A stretch of DNA of 64,000 nt, taken from NCBI RefSeq assembly GCF_040712315.1, contig NC_134020.1:13177251-13241250 (forward strand), written 5' to 3'. The position numbers and the translations under genes are program-made. Positions 9,679 through 21,514 of this stretch are shown here, piece by piece (position 1 is the stretch's first letter; each line of letters begins with the position of its first letter). The stretch comes from Castanea sativa (taxonomy: Eukaryota; Streptophyta; Magnoliopsida; Fagales; Fagaceae). Under the pieces are notes generated by a model. The model saw nothing but the letters and a program-made list of their open reading frames with translations. It searched no databases and had not been told where the DNA came from.

Positions 9679-11120
9679 TGTTGGAAAAACTGGTTTTGTA
9701 TCTCATACAAAACACATAGCGGAAGAAACAAACGAGGATCTATTTCATTCATGATTAATAATGTGCACTACGTAAATTTCAGAATTTAAAAACAAGATAG
9801 CGTACCTTGGTGTGTAGAAATTCAAGACAAAAGATTAGAAGTCCTCGGGAACACTTTTAATCTTCACTCCAATTCCACTTTACGCCCAAGATGTGTGGTC
9901 TCTCAATCAGTTTTCAAGGGAGAATGATAGAGTGTCTCACTCTCACACCATTTTTTACAATGATGTTTGTCTCTTATTATTTCTCTCTCTAATAAAAACA
10001 TTCTATATGTTTCTCCTTTTATAACTAACTGATTATCTAATTGGGTTGGCCTATTGGGGCTTTCCAATTGGGCTTTAGTGTGTAGCTTGGAGTGGGACCA
10101 AAAGGGACCAATAAGACACTAGCTTCAATGGGCCTTGGGCTTTTTTGTCAACTTTTGACAAGTCTAAAGTTACCAGTAATTATATTTAATACCACTATAT
10201 AAATATAATTGCACTCTAGGCCTTATTAATAAATTATATCCCAAGACTTTATTATACATGCATCCCCTTTAGAAAATATTCGTAGTAATACAAAGTCATA
10301 AAATATAGACTGCCACTTTGAAAATTACTACATCTTAATCCTTGAGTACCCGGTTTAATCCTTTAAGTTATTCATCATATATTTATGAAATCCAATTTCA
10401 TAAATATATACTTTAGTAACTCTTTAAAAAAGTGGTTAGGCCTAACACTTTGAATAACCAAACCCATTAAACTTATCTCAAATGAATATTTTATATCTCC
10501 GTTAAGAGATTATGAATTCCAGCTTGAGAATATATGTTCCATCAACACTAAATGTGGCTGCCCAACATACTGAGATTTTGATCGTTACTTTAGATCTCAC
10601 TCCTAATATATCAAAGCAACCTACACTTCATGATCATCCATTATCCTCTCAAGATTAAGAGTTCATGTAAATAGAAGTCGTGAGATTTACTATTCATTTG
10701 ATAGTCGTTAGGAGAATAATAAATCTCACAGTGGTCCAGTTCAATATGTCTTAACTCTCAAAACATATCAACACATCAACTAGAAGTCTCCACTTCCATG
10801 ATCAAGACAAATCATCTTAGTTGATATGTTATAGTCTTCGTAGATGAAATGCCAAATTTCATCCCCGACTACAAACTAAAATTCTAAGTTTACAAAGAAC
10901 TTGTGATTTAGATCTTTTGTGACTTTTCACATAAATCACATACTATGCATCTCATGGACTATATGATAATGTCCCAATATTCATGTTGCCATCATTTAAG
11001 ATAATAATAAAACAACTTTATTAATCACAATATTAAGTCATACGCAATGTCATACATAATGTCATACATAATATCATACATAAAATCATACAATAGGATT
11101 TAAGGGCAGTAATCCTAACA
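9679..11120 (-). mobile_element. Copia solo LTR (1,442 bp) with perfect 5-bp TSD
   Basis: The segment starts tgttggaaaaactgg and ends gcagtaatcctaaca, with TG...CA ends. It is flanked by ttgac at 9674-9678 and 11121-11125. It matches the LTRs at 24741-26138, 27871-29289 and 36464-37773 over its whole length. No internal copia sequence is attached, so this is a solo LTR left by LTR-LTR recombination. The minus orientation is taken from the full element at 24741-30965. It splits the LINE coding region. Confidence 0.95.
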
Positions 11121-11125
11121 TTGAC

Positions 11126-13257
11126 TTTATTTGGAATTTTAAGCTTCCACAAAACGGCCAAATGTTTTTCCCAGCACAGCCACTTGAAAGCCTGAGCCCT
11201 ATCTCCATGAAATTGAGTCTGTCTTGCAAGTTTATAGGCAGACTTGACAGAAATTTTACCATTCTTATTGTGTAGCTAAATAATAGAATCTGGAATATAT
11301 CTTTGGCTGAGAGGGATTCTACATATAGCTTCGGCATCTTCTCTGTGAAACATTGCCATAATCATATCTCTTCTCCATGCATGCAACTCCGGGTCAATCA
11401 ATTTTGAGACTGCTAAATCTCCAACCAACTCATGTCTTGGATGAATGATTTTATTTGTGGGATGGTTAGGAATCCACCTATCCCCTACAATACTTATGGA
11501 AGCCCCATTACCAATCCTCCAACAATAACCCAATCTAAGAATAGGTAAGGCAGCCATCAAACTTCTCCACACATAGGAACAACCCGATGATTCTTTGGCC
11601 TTAAGAAAAAAGGACCGAGGAAAATATCTTGCTTAGAAACACTTGTATAGCAAAGAATCATTCCCTTGGGTTAATTTCCAGCCTTGTTTAGCCAACATGG
11701 CTAAATTAAAATCTCTCAAATCCCGAAAACCCATACCACCCTCCATCTTTGAAGTTGACAACTTATCCCACCTCTTCTAATGGATTTTTCTTTCATCACC
11801 TACTTGACCCCTCCAGAATTTAGCACACATACTATTCAGTTCTTCACATAGTTTCATAGGAAGTTGAAACACACTCATGGTAAAAGTAGGTATAGATTGG
11901 GCCACCGCCTTAATCAAAATTTCCTTTCCAGCTCTAGATAACAACATACCTTTCCATTCTTGCAGCTTCTTCCAGATACGGTCTTTTAAATAAGAAAAAG
12001 TATGATACTTGGCTCTTCCAATCAATGTTGGCAACCCTAAATAAGATTCAAAACTCTCCACCTCCTTCACCCCCAAAATTTGTAGAATCTGTTGCCTATG
12101 ACTGCCTGTTGTATTACTGCTGAAATAAACTGAAGATTTCTCCAAATTTACACATTGCCTTGAAGCCTGTGCATATGTTTGAAGAATTTACATTATAGCT
12201 TACCCTTCATTCTGTGTAGCTTGATAAAACAACAAAGAATCATCAGCAAACAATAAATTAGTAATTCTGGGTGCCCCTCTACATAGGGAACCCCTTTAAT
12301 CCTCCCTTCCATTTCTACTTTTGCCAACAGAGCCGTAAAGCCTTCTGCACATAAGAGAAATAGATTTGGTGATAATGGATCACCTTGTTGTATTCCTCTT
12401 GATGGGTGTATCATACCATAAGGTTTACCATTCACAAAAATAGAGAAAGTTGGAGTAGTGACACAACTCATCACCCTCTCTATCCACAGTGCTGGGAAGC
12501 CTATCTTTTCCATAATCCCCTAAAGAAACTGCAACTCCACATGATTATAAGCTTTGCTGACATCCAATTTCAATGCCAAATTCCCTTTCTTTCCCTTCTT
12601 CCTAGCATGCATTGTATGTAGTGTTTCATAGGCCACCAAGACATTATTTGTGATCAATCTCCCCGGTACAAAGGCACTTTGAGTAGGCGAGACTATATAT
12701 GGAAGTACCTGTTTCAATCTGTTTGCCAAGACTTTTGACATAATCTTATAAATCACATTACATAAACTTATAGGTCTAAAATCAGACATTTTTTCATGTT
12801 TTTTCACTTTAGGAATAAGAACTATGTTTGTGTGATTTATCTCAGGTAGCATATTACCATAGTTTAAAAAATCCAAAATAGCCATAACAACATCATCACC
12901 CACTATGTGCCAGAATTTTTGAAAGAAAAGGGTGTTCATACCATCAAGTCCTGGAGCTTTTGTAGGTCCCATTTGAAATAAGGCCACTTTAACTTCTTCT
13001 GCAGTAAACTCCCTAGACAAAGCCTCCTTCACTTCTTCAGTTACCATCTGTGGAACAGCAGCTAAGCACTCCTCCATCTGGTCACATGCTCCTGCATGAA
13101 AAAGGCTTTCAAAATAATCAGAAGCAACTGCCACCACCTCCTCTAATTATTCCACCCAATGCCCTTGGCCATTTTTGATACCCCGAATATGATTCTTTCT
13201 CCTTCTCTGTGAAGCCTTAGAGTGAAAGAACTTAGTATTTTTATCACCATGCTTCAA
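11126..13257 (-). pseudogene. LINE reverse transcriptase (broken)
   Basis: The frame at 13137-12520 carries the RT blocks FQMGPTKAPGLDGMNTLFFQ, NIVLIPKVKKHEKMSDFRPI, SLCNVIYKIMSKVLANRLK and QSAFVPGRLITNNVLVAYE. An in-frame stop at 12520-12522 follows, then RGIQQGDPLSPNLFLLC at 12513-12193. The F-A-D-D catalytic box is legible near 12240 only in a shifted frame. Further pieces are the thumb region (12145-11777, LGLPTLIGRAKYHTF) and 11572-11276 (WRIGNGASISIVGDRWIP). The block IPNKV that follows is where the solo LTR entered. Confidence 0.9.
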
Positions 13258-13757
13258 CCATGAAATTCAAGACCTTTGTGCCCAATAAATTTCCTGTTTT
13301 TGGAGAAGCTGATCCATTTTTTTGTTCAGCTCTAGGTATTCGGCCTTGCTGTCAGTGGTCATCTCTTCTTCATTTAATCTATCCAGCCTCTTTTGAATCT
13401 GTTTAATAGCTTCTGCATCCGGAGTCACTCTTGTCGAGCCCCACTTCATTAATTCCAATCCACAAGCTTGTATTTTCTTCAAGGTTGAAGCTAATCCTTG
13501 CTCAACAGCCAGCTCACTATCCGATGCCTCCATTACTTTAGCTTCACACTCCTCCATAAGTTACCAAGACTCCTCAAATTTAAATCCTCGCTCCCATCTT
13601 TGTGGAACTAAAGATTGATCAAGTAAAAGAATTGGTAAATGATCCGAAGCATGAGCTGATTGGTGTACAACTTTGCTTATTTGAAATTTTCCAATCCAGT
13701 CTTTATTGGCCACAGCTCTATCCAATCTGAATTTAGTATTTGCCTCACCCGGTCTCT
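13258..13757 (-). pseudogene. LINE endonuclease C-terminus and linker
   Basis: At 13757-13570 the minus strand encodes NTKFRLDRAVANKDW and then ASDHLPILL. The SDHxP box is the last catalytic motif of the APE-type endonuclease of L1 elements. The linker at 13557-13267 is a Lys/Glu-rich stretch that ends near the block WAQRS. The rest of the endonuclease and the first ORF are absent, so the insertion is 5'-truncated here. Confidence 0.8.
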
Positions 13758-16684
13758 TATTTTTTTTCTTGGTATTTCATTTCAATATTATTTTTTTGCA
13801 ATTTTTGGTGCACGACGTTACTGTGGTTAGACCGATCTTTCTCAAAAAGCACTGCCGGCAAAGTCTTTTACTCTGTTTTTAAACTCTTCCCATCATTTCC
13901 CCAACATTCTCTCGCAAAGTTTTAGACTCTGTTTTTAAACTCTTCCCATTGTTTCCCCCAAAATTCTCTCTTTGCTCGGTAGTTTTAAACTTTGCACGTT
14001 TCATAGTTCTTCCCACAAGAAAAATAAAAATTCTATTTCTATATGTTCTTTTCCTCCCTCCCTCTATACTTTATTTCCTACAACTAATTCAGGAAATTCG
14101 ATTTTGCTTTTCAACTAATTCGGTTAGCAAAGTACCAAAGCAAGTCCCAAGGTTAGATCCCGTCTCTCATTCTATAATTTATTAATCAAACTATACTCAT
14201 CTTTAACCCAAACCAATAAATACAATGAATGGCCAAAATTGTGTTAAACTTAACCTTCTTCTGATTCTTCCAATTGACGTAGCAATTATTTCTCACCTTC
14301 AAATGCTGAGAAATAATTGAATGGGTTTTTCGGTTTTGGTCTGATGGTCTCCCTCAAATGTGGGGGGCTCTTTGAAGGTGAGCGTGTTTGGACTAAAGGA
14401 TTTTATGTAGATAAAGGAATTTGGGTTAGGGTGTGCTGGCAGATCTATGTGATTAAGATTATTATTATTTTTTAAATGGGTTTTGCTTTGTTTCTTAGAT
14501 TTAGATGGTTTATCCTTGATCACCGATTATTTCTGTAGTTGAAGCATTTGAAGCTTTAATGTTGTAATGTAGTCATTTGACAAATGCAAATTAATTGTTT
14601 ATGTTTATTTTGTTGCTTTTAACTCAAAGGTGTTTAAATGTATTGAATAAGTTATAATAGTCATTGCAATGGAATTCTTGCTTTTTAAATCCAAAGCAAA
14701 CGTGTAGAGGATTATGCTTTATGTTAATTTAAAATTTTCATTTGAATACAACAAATTGATTTATAAAGCAATTAGTGTTACGGTCAAGGGTGAAAGTTTT
14801 TTGTTTGCATACTTTCTCTTGGCTTTTGGATCCTTTGGGCATATTTTGATATGATTAGGCAAGGTCATTGTGCAAAATCCATTGTACCATTTAGAGTACA
14901 TAATATTTTGCATTTCTTACTATATTCAAATTGAGTGTGTTTGATTTTATATGTAGGAACTAAGGGCAACGTGCCAAAGCACAAAAAAGAGGTGATGGCA
15001 TTGATGAATAGCTACCAAATTTGAAAGCCATTGAAGGTACTCCCTTTCTCTATCTCTCTTGCCTTTCTTTTCTCCTATGAACTGTATATGGAGGTTGCCT
15101 TGGACTTGGCCAATGCAATACTTAGAAATTATGACAAACTCTTTGAAAAATAGGGGGGGGGGGGGGAACTCTTCTATTTTTATGGACCATTCAATAAGGG
15201 TAAGTTTGTATCTTTAATTTTCCTTGCTATTCTATGTTTAGGTTTTAAGTAGTTAATGAAGAGAGATACAACTTGATTATTTACTATTTAATGGTGCTTT
15301 CTTCTCCTTCTTCTTCTTCTCCTTCTTTTTCTCTCCCCCCCTCCTTTTTCTTTTGGTTCTTTTGTGTGGATTGCAAATTGTCAAATATGAACTTTAATTT
15401 GAAGGAAAAATACTGGCTAAGGTGCCTCAACATTATTTTAGAGCATGGGATGCTTTTTTCACTATAGTGAGGAAGGTGATTTTACTTTCTATAATATTGT
15501 GCCTTTTGTTTTCCGTATCTCAATGCGTTATATCTAATATCTTTCAAAAATTAAGATCTCTATTGACTGATCTCAAAACCCCCAAATTTTATTAGGTAAA
15601 TTAATTAATTTATGAGAGGTTTATGTGTAGATTACTATGTAGAAGTCAGATGGATACAAGGAGAACAAAGAGATTGCAGAGAAATGGGTTCAACTATTTA
15701 GTACTCCCTATTTCTTAGTCACATATATGAATGCAATGGGCACATTCATTTGATAAAAATTATCTCAACAAATTAATTGGCTAGAATATGAGATATCATA
15801 ATTGCAAATCATTCATAAAATCCTTGACGTGAATAAAGGAATTGCCTTAGAGTGATTTGTAAGTAGATTTTAATATGGTAGAAACATAAAGTCAAATATA
15901 TATTTTATATGTTGGTTATGATTTGGTACACATTAATAATCATTACATTCATTTTGTTCATAATTTCTCTACATAATGTTATCAAATTTTTCCAATATGT
16001 GGAGGAGTTGAACTATGTGGTACCCTTAAAAACTTTGTTGACTTAATAGCATGTTAGTAGTACAATTTAGTTCTTTCTCGTCTTCTTAAAAAAATTTAAT
16101 AAGTAATGGAGGAATTATTCACTAAGGGGACAGGGTCCTTGGATGACTTGGAGATGGGAAATAACACAAAAGTAAGCGTAGATAATACTCAACTAAGCTA
16201 GAAGTTTTTTAGTTCTCATTTGCTTTACTGTTTATCTTGGCTATTAATTTATGTTTAGGCTGCAATAATGAAAATTGGTACAGAAGAGATGAGGGCATTT
16301 TCCAAGTTATTGTTTTCATTTGTCAAGGATACCACCCTCTTTAAGAGTCATGGTGTGGTTGATCTAATTAGAACACGCTATAAGGAAGTAGATAATTGTA
16401 ACATTTATACATGCATAATCTGCAGAAAGAAACAACTACAAGTTTATAGCATAAAGGGAAGTTAAATGATTTGTAATATAAATGCACAGACCCATAAGAT
16501 AACTGGATAGGATTGGATAATCTATCAATGGTTTCTTTGCTATATATCACATGAAGATTCATGCTAAGATTATGTACTTTTAATGATCTTTTTTTGCAAG
16601 GGATAGATTTGTGTGCAACATAGTGGTACGATATAAATGTTTTGGTTTACAAGCTCATCAAGTTTAAATGTTGAGCTGCTTCAA
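13758..16684. other. No gene recognised; AT-rich non-coding sequence
   Basis: Several short frames exist, but none shows a domain or a long open stretch. A 56-bp imperfect tandem duplication (units near 13860 and 13916, each with ctctgtttttaaactcttcc) lies near the left end. The region could be the body of a Helitron-like element that ends at 17033; this is inference only. Confidence 0.45.
15153..15166. repeat. G14 homopolymer
   Basis: Fourteen consecutive G residues in otherwise AT-rich sequence. Length is prone to sequencing error. Confidence 0.9.
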
Positions 16685-16800
16685 CCTGGGAGTAGTAGCT
16701 CGAGATGGAATTCAATCTATATTAAAGCTTGGACAAAGAAGTTTAACTCCAATGATCCTTTAATGGTAGAAGCAATGGCCATTAAAGATCATTGGAATTA
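16685..16800 (+). pseudogene. LINE-type RNase H fragment
   Basis: The plus strand encodes VVARDGIQSI and, after a +1 shift, KAWTKKFNSNDPLMVEAMAI. This is the GVVARD...KAW...DPLVAEA block of the RNase H domain in plant L1-type LINEs. It stops after about 40 residues. It is a short relic, probably of an older LINE insertion. Confidence 0.65.
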
Positions 16801-16902
16801 AAGGGTTGGAGCATATGGTCTATTGTGTAGGGGCTGTGGCATTATTATGAATCCAATGTATGTATATTTTAATAGAGGAGTTTAAACAGATATTTTGATA
16901 GG

Positions 16903-16907
<5 letters not shown>

Positions 16908-16935
<28 letters not shown>
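16908..16935. repeat. (TC)14 microsatellite
   Basis: Uninterrupted CT run just upstream of the Helitron-like 3' end at 17033. Confidence 0.95.
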
Positions 16936-17005
16936 CAATATGAGTTGCCCATATTTTTGTAATGAATTTGAAAATGTATTTAAACAGATATTTTAAAGTA
17001 TTTTT

Positions 17006-17033
17006 CCCGTGCATCGAACGGGTTAGCGACTAG
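17006..17033 (+). mobile_element. Helitron-like 3' terminus
   Basis: A 5-bp stem hairpin (cccgt gcatcga acggg, 17006-17022) is followed seven bases later by ctag (17030-17033) and then T. Helitrons end in a hairpin plus CTRR and insert before T, so this is the best of the three candidates in the window. Confidence 0.6.
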
Positions 17034-19603
17034 TATATATATAAAATCAAAGCTTCTGAAATTCTCACAATTTTTTATGTCAGCACAATCTTTAAATAAA
17101 TTATTATTTTATTTGAATAAAATTATTTTTGTTTAGTCCAAACTTGACAAGGAGTGAAACTCTATCTCTCTAACAAGTCTAACTTAAATTCAAACTCATA
17201 ATTTTTTTAAAACAAAATTATTTTTGCTTAATCCAAACTTAACAAAGAGTAAAACTCTATCTCTCTAACAAGTCCAACTTAAACTCAAACTCAAATGTTG
17301 ATAATTTATCTCCAAATTTACGAACTTAATCATGAATGCTATAAAAGTAATGCAAACCCCAATATATTTTTTTTAAAGCTAAGTAGAGGTATGAGCTCTT
17401 CTTATGTTATTTTCTTCTCCTTTACTTTGTTTTAAAAAATATATATATATTCTATGGTTTTTCATGTATTTTTCAAAAAGTAATTTTCGTACATGAACCA
17501 CCAAACTCTCTTTAGCCATTTTTTACAAAATAAAGAAGCTGGCAATAATTGAAATTATTCTTTTAAATGTAACTCATCTTTATTTTATATTTCTCTATTG
17601 TTTAGTCATATATATTTTGTTTTGTTTTAATAATTTCTAAGCAGTTAATCTTATGATTCTTTAATATTTTTTGGTTTTTCAGAAGTTTTAATATCTGAAT
17701 TTTTGAGTTATTTTTTTACAGTATCTGAAATTGTCTGACAAATTTTTTGTAAGCCATAATATGTTCAACTACAGGAGCAAATCTTGCAAATGGTGTAGTT
17801 TCCCGTGTATAGCACAGGTTAACGAAAGCCTTTAATTATTTGTTGACCTCATGAGAGCTTGTCACGTAAGTTTTGCAACTCTCACAATTTTCCATATTTT
17901 TTGAAAACCCGACTATCTATGAAAAACCCACAACCCTCAGTTTCTTCTCCGTTGTCTCTCACCCAAAAAAAAAATGTATGCTCTCTGCCCCAACAAAATC
18001 TCCTCCGGCAAAGTTTCAGCCATAGATATCCTATTTTGACAAATAGATCTCTCTCTCTCCCTCTCTCTGTGTGTGAAAAACCCATTGTTCTCCTACTTTG
18101 ACAAGCTCTCTTTCTCTGAAAAATTAATTGATCAAGATATGAAGGAAATAAAAATATTTAGCGTTGTTTGATTACTGTTTGGTATTTGAATGTTTTTTAT
18201 TTTTATTTTTTTGAATTTCCATTCTTCATATGTTATCTATCAAAAATAAAATAGAATCATATGTTATAGTTTATATGCTAATGTCAAGCGGACTGGCAGA
18301 TATAGAAAAATCGTCTGCTGTATTTGTTATTTGGTGGTCTGGAGTTCTTTTATATTTTTGGGCTTTGTATGCCCGCTGTTTGTTTGCTTGCTAAGTGGAG
18401 GAAAAGAAATAACTTTTAGTCTTGTTTTTGATACATATTTGGAATTTAATTATGGTAATATTTATTCATTTATTTTCCTGTTTTGTTTATGAGAAAAATA
18501 TTGAAAAATAGAGTCAAGTAGGTTCTTTTTGGGTGTTTTATATTTTATTATTTTTGAAGAAAAGAATACTTAAAATTATAAAAGAAGCAATTTAAGGAGC
18601 TCAAGCTTGGCTCACACTCTAGATCAGCTATAGACTACTTGTTACGGCAAGGACAGAGGATGTATACAACACACGCCAGTACATGTTCCCTGTTTTAAAT
18701 ATAACCAATAATAAAGCATTTAAATGCATTTCTATAGTTCAAGTTGAAGACGCCACAAAGTTGAAAGGAAGGCCGGCCATATACAGTATGGTGAAGGTTG
18801 TTATAAGTATATAAAAATATATCAGTTAGTATTGCACTAATTTTTGTTAAGTCACATTAAATGAAAATGTTTATGAAAGGTTTTCGTGGTCACAGGTAAG
18901 GAAAGATTTGAGTAATTGGATGTACTGGTCTAAAAAAGTGATTTGGTTTTGGAAAGATTGAATCTTGGGGGAAAGAGTGGCTTAAAGATATCTTTAACTT
19001 GCAAGACTTTTATCTAGCAGTAAGTTTATGAGAGGGATTAGAGTTATTTGGAGTATGGTTTTTGGGGGATAAGGCCGAAAAAATATGTAGAGGTCAGGTT
19101 TAATTAATAGTTATAATGTTATGTTCTATGTAAAGTAATATAATGAGAAATGATATGTCCACAACATAATATAATTGCTGATTTTCTAATAGATTAGAGA
19201 AGAGAAATCAAGTTAATTAAGACCGTTTGGTGTCAACGCATATGTGATAGTGATTATTAGCATATGGATGCATTAAAGTTTCTTATAGTATTATTCTTGA
19301 GAAACCAAAACACATGTATTACACCTATATGCAAAGCTTTTTTGTGCTCTTAAGCTTATACTTTTAAGAATTGTAAGCTTTGATTTATAACCATTAGATT
19401 ATTCTGAGGATCTTCATTTGGAAATTAGATTGAATTGTTGTCTTCACCGATGTATATAAGACCAATCATTTTATATCTATTTGTCAACCATTATTTTGAA
19501 CTACAATTATTGATTTTAATCGTTTTTAACTCATTGTAAGATTGAACAAAGTGAGGATATTTAACATGTGCTAGCTATCCATGCATCGCATAAGTTAGAC
19601 TAG
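17034..19603 (+). mobile_element. Possible non-autonomous Helitron (about 2.6 kb)
   Basis: The segment lies between the ctag at 17030-17033 and another hairpin-plus-ctag end at 19581-19603 (atgcatcgcat, then ctag before T). It starts with the family H repeat. No Rep/helicase coding sequence is visible. A further hairpin cccgtgtatagcacagg lies at 17802-17818 without a good CTRR, so there may be more than one element here. No protein domain was recognised in it. The call depends on the termini alone. Confidence 0.4.
17036..17370. repeat. Repeat family H, copy 2
   Basis: This matches 7539-7830, including the doubled unit with aaactctatctctctaaca. It starts right after a Helitron-like end, as copy 1 does. 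Confidence 0.7.
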
Positions 19604-19709
19604 TCTTATATATAAAATAACTAATAGCCGAAATTTTTGACTTTTGTTTGACCACTCCTCATTGCACCATGTGGCTACATAAATTTATGTCACATGCTTA
19701 CATTTAAAA
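19604..19709. repeat. Repeat family M, copy 2 (Helitron-like 5' end)
   Basis: It begins TCTTATATATA immediately after ctag and matches 8231-8344. A LINE has inserted at its right end. Sequence after the LINE poly(A) (21089 on, tgaacatttatgctttttcg) resembles the continuation seen at 8330-8350 in copy 1, so the LINE split this copy. Confidence 0.7.
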
Positions 19710-20430
19710 ATGGAAGGGATGTTATTAAAAGAGGTGCAACATGGAGAATAGGGTCAGACCTATCTGTCCAAGTATGGGGGGATAATTGGCTGCCTACAAA
19801 ACATAATCCAAGAATCATCTCACCCGTGGTGACTGGTTGGGAAAGTGCTAAGGTTGGCGATTTTATAGACCAGGGGCAGAAAGTATGGAGGGAAGATTTA
19901 ATTGATAAAGTCTTTTATGACTTTGAAGCATCGATCATAAAAAACATCCCCCTATGTCGCTTCATTCAAGATGATGTTCTCATATGGCCATTCACGCTGG
20001 ATGGAAACTATACAGCAAAATCGAGGTACCATTTTTTACAAGAAGCCTCTAGAGTGCAACAACCGGGTCAGCCATCAACCCAAACTCTGAAACCTCTATG
20101 GAACAAAATCTGGGCTCTTGATGTTCCAAATAAGGTGAAGACACTGACATGGAGAGCTTGTAAAAACTCTCTACCCACAAAGGCAAATCATTCAGGCGCA
20201 AGATAACACCTGACGGACGATGTGAAATCTGTAAACAAGAGGAGGAGGATATAATGCATGCACTTTACCGCTGTCCTGCCTTGCAAACTCTCTGGACCAA
20301 CACACCAGCGTGGAACCAAGGCAACCTCAAACAGAGCACATGCTTCACTGATTTTATTGGTTTTATTTTTCCAGGCACATCTGATCCGGCACTCTTTTCC
20401 TTAGTATTATGGAACTTGTGGAATTGACGG
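19710..20430 (+). pseudogene. LINE RT C-terminal part and zf-RVT
   Basis: The frame from 19694 to 20206 shows TWRIGSDLSVQVWGDNWLP, PLWNKIWALDVPNKVKTLTW and RACKNSLPTK, the region just after the RT thumb in plant LINEs. After a frameshift near 20200 it continues with C-x2-C (RCEIC), H and C (HALYRC), the zf-RVT finger, up to a TGA near 20425. It contains no RT catalytic core, because truncation removed it. Confidence 0.85.
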
Positions 20431-20442
20431 AATAATCTTCGG

Positions 20443-21051
20443 TTGGGGAAACCAACACTCCCATTGGACAAGGTACTGGAGCACTCTAGGGAGCAACAAC
20501 TTGAGTCCCATTCTAGCCCCCTGGCGTCCACAAAACAACGAAGCACTCAGCCAGCAACATGGACTCCGCCCCAAGACAATTGGTACAAGATCAATTTTAA
20601 TGGTGCCACATTTGCCAAAGATAAAAGTGCAGGAATAGGAGTTGTTATAAGAAACAACAAAGGACACGTGATGGCATCTCTGGCTCAAAAAATTCCCCTG
20701 CCTATGACAGTCATTGAGGTCGAGGTTCTCGTAGCGAGGAGAGCACTTGAACTTGCCGTGGAGCTGGGTTTTGACTATGTCATACTTGAAGGAGACTCAG
20801 AAATCCTACACAAGGCATTGCTAGTAGAAGGCAAAAACTTCACACCCTACGGACATCTAGTACAGGACATTTTGTATCTTAGTAGCTTTGTTCCAGCTTT
20901 TAAGACTTCTCTTGTATGCCGCTCGGGTAATAAGTTAGCTCATTCTCTAGCGAGGAACTCAAAATCCCTCAATCATATGCAAATCTGGATGGAAGATGTA
21001 CCACCAGATCTATTATTTGTACTCCAGACTGACTTTACTAGCCTCCTTTAA
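20443..21051 (+). pseudogene. LINE RNase H domain
   Basis: A 202-residue open frame with WYKINFNGATFAKDKSAGIG, VVIRNNKGHVMASLAQ, VEVLVARRALELAVELGFD, VILEGDSEIL and CRSGNKLAHSLARNS. This is a nearly complete RNase H domain of the plant L1 type. The first catalytic position reads FNGA where relatives have an Asp, while the Glu (EVEVLVA), the second Asp (EGDSE) and the His-containing last box are present. It is open to its natural stop but lies downstream of a broken frame, so it is a relic. Confidence 0.8.
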
Positions 21052-21088
21052 TAATATTTCAGCGACCAGTTTCTAAAAAAAAAAAAAA

Positions 21089-21471
21089 TGAACATTTATG
21101 CTTTTTCGCTCTACATAATAAGAAGGTTTGGCTTACATTATTGCAACTTTTACTTTTAGAAACATTAAATATTGTGCCTTTCCGTGGAACAAAGGAAATG
21201 TTTTAGTTATATTTTCACTTGCCTATTAGTTACAAAATATCAGACAAACACTTTTTTTCACAAACACACTCTACATTGTCTACAATCCCTCTCATCCGTT
21301 GTTTCTCTTCATATTTGCCAAAACCTACAGACTACAGTTTCAAACTCTTAATCTAATTCTCCCTAGCATTTTCCCTTAAAAACCAATTAACCAACAAAAC
21401 GTTCTTGCTCTAGGACATTACAAATTTGTACCTTTCATATTCCTTCTTGGCTCCCTCAACTTCTTTCTTTA

Positions 21472-21514
<43 letters not shown>

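Larger units (their letters stand above)
8705..13757 (-). mobile_element. L1-type plant LINE, 5'-truncated, interrupted by a copia solo LTR
   Basis: Reading the minus strand from 13757 gives the end of an endonuclease, reverse transcriptase, a C-terminal zinc finger and RNase H, then a tail at 8705-8737 made of TAAA-type repeats and poly(A) (seen as poly(T) on the plus strand). Without the solo LTR at 9679-11120 it is about 3.6 kb. The 5' end stops inside the endonuclease near 13757. Frames are broken in several places. Confidence 0.88.
19710..21088 (+). mobile_element. 5'-truncated L1-type LINE, plus strand
   Basis: The insert carries the end of the reverse transcriptase region, the zinc finger, RNase H and a 14-A tail (21075-21088). 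It begins at about 19710 inside a family M repeat. A short target duplication such as aaaaatg is possible, but the poly(A) makes it ambiguous. Confidence 0.85.

Noticed and set aside
13740..14185. Pyrimidine-rich frames of 61 and 78 codons
   Set aside because: Rich in Phe, Ser and Leu because of T/C-rich sequence. A tandem duplication underlies part of them. No domain.
16268..16465. A 65-codon frame starting MKIGTEEMRAFSKLLFSF, possibly a host gene fragment captured by a Helitron
   Set aside because: The amino-acid composition looks protein-like, but I do not recognise a family and the frame is short. Not enough to call a gene.
20265..20688. Two minus-strand frames of 93 codons
   Set aside because: Antisense to the LINE zinc finger and RNase H on the plus strand.
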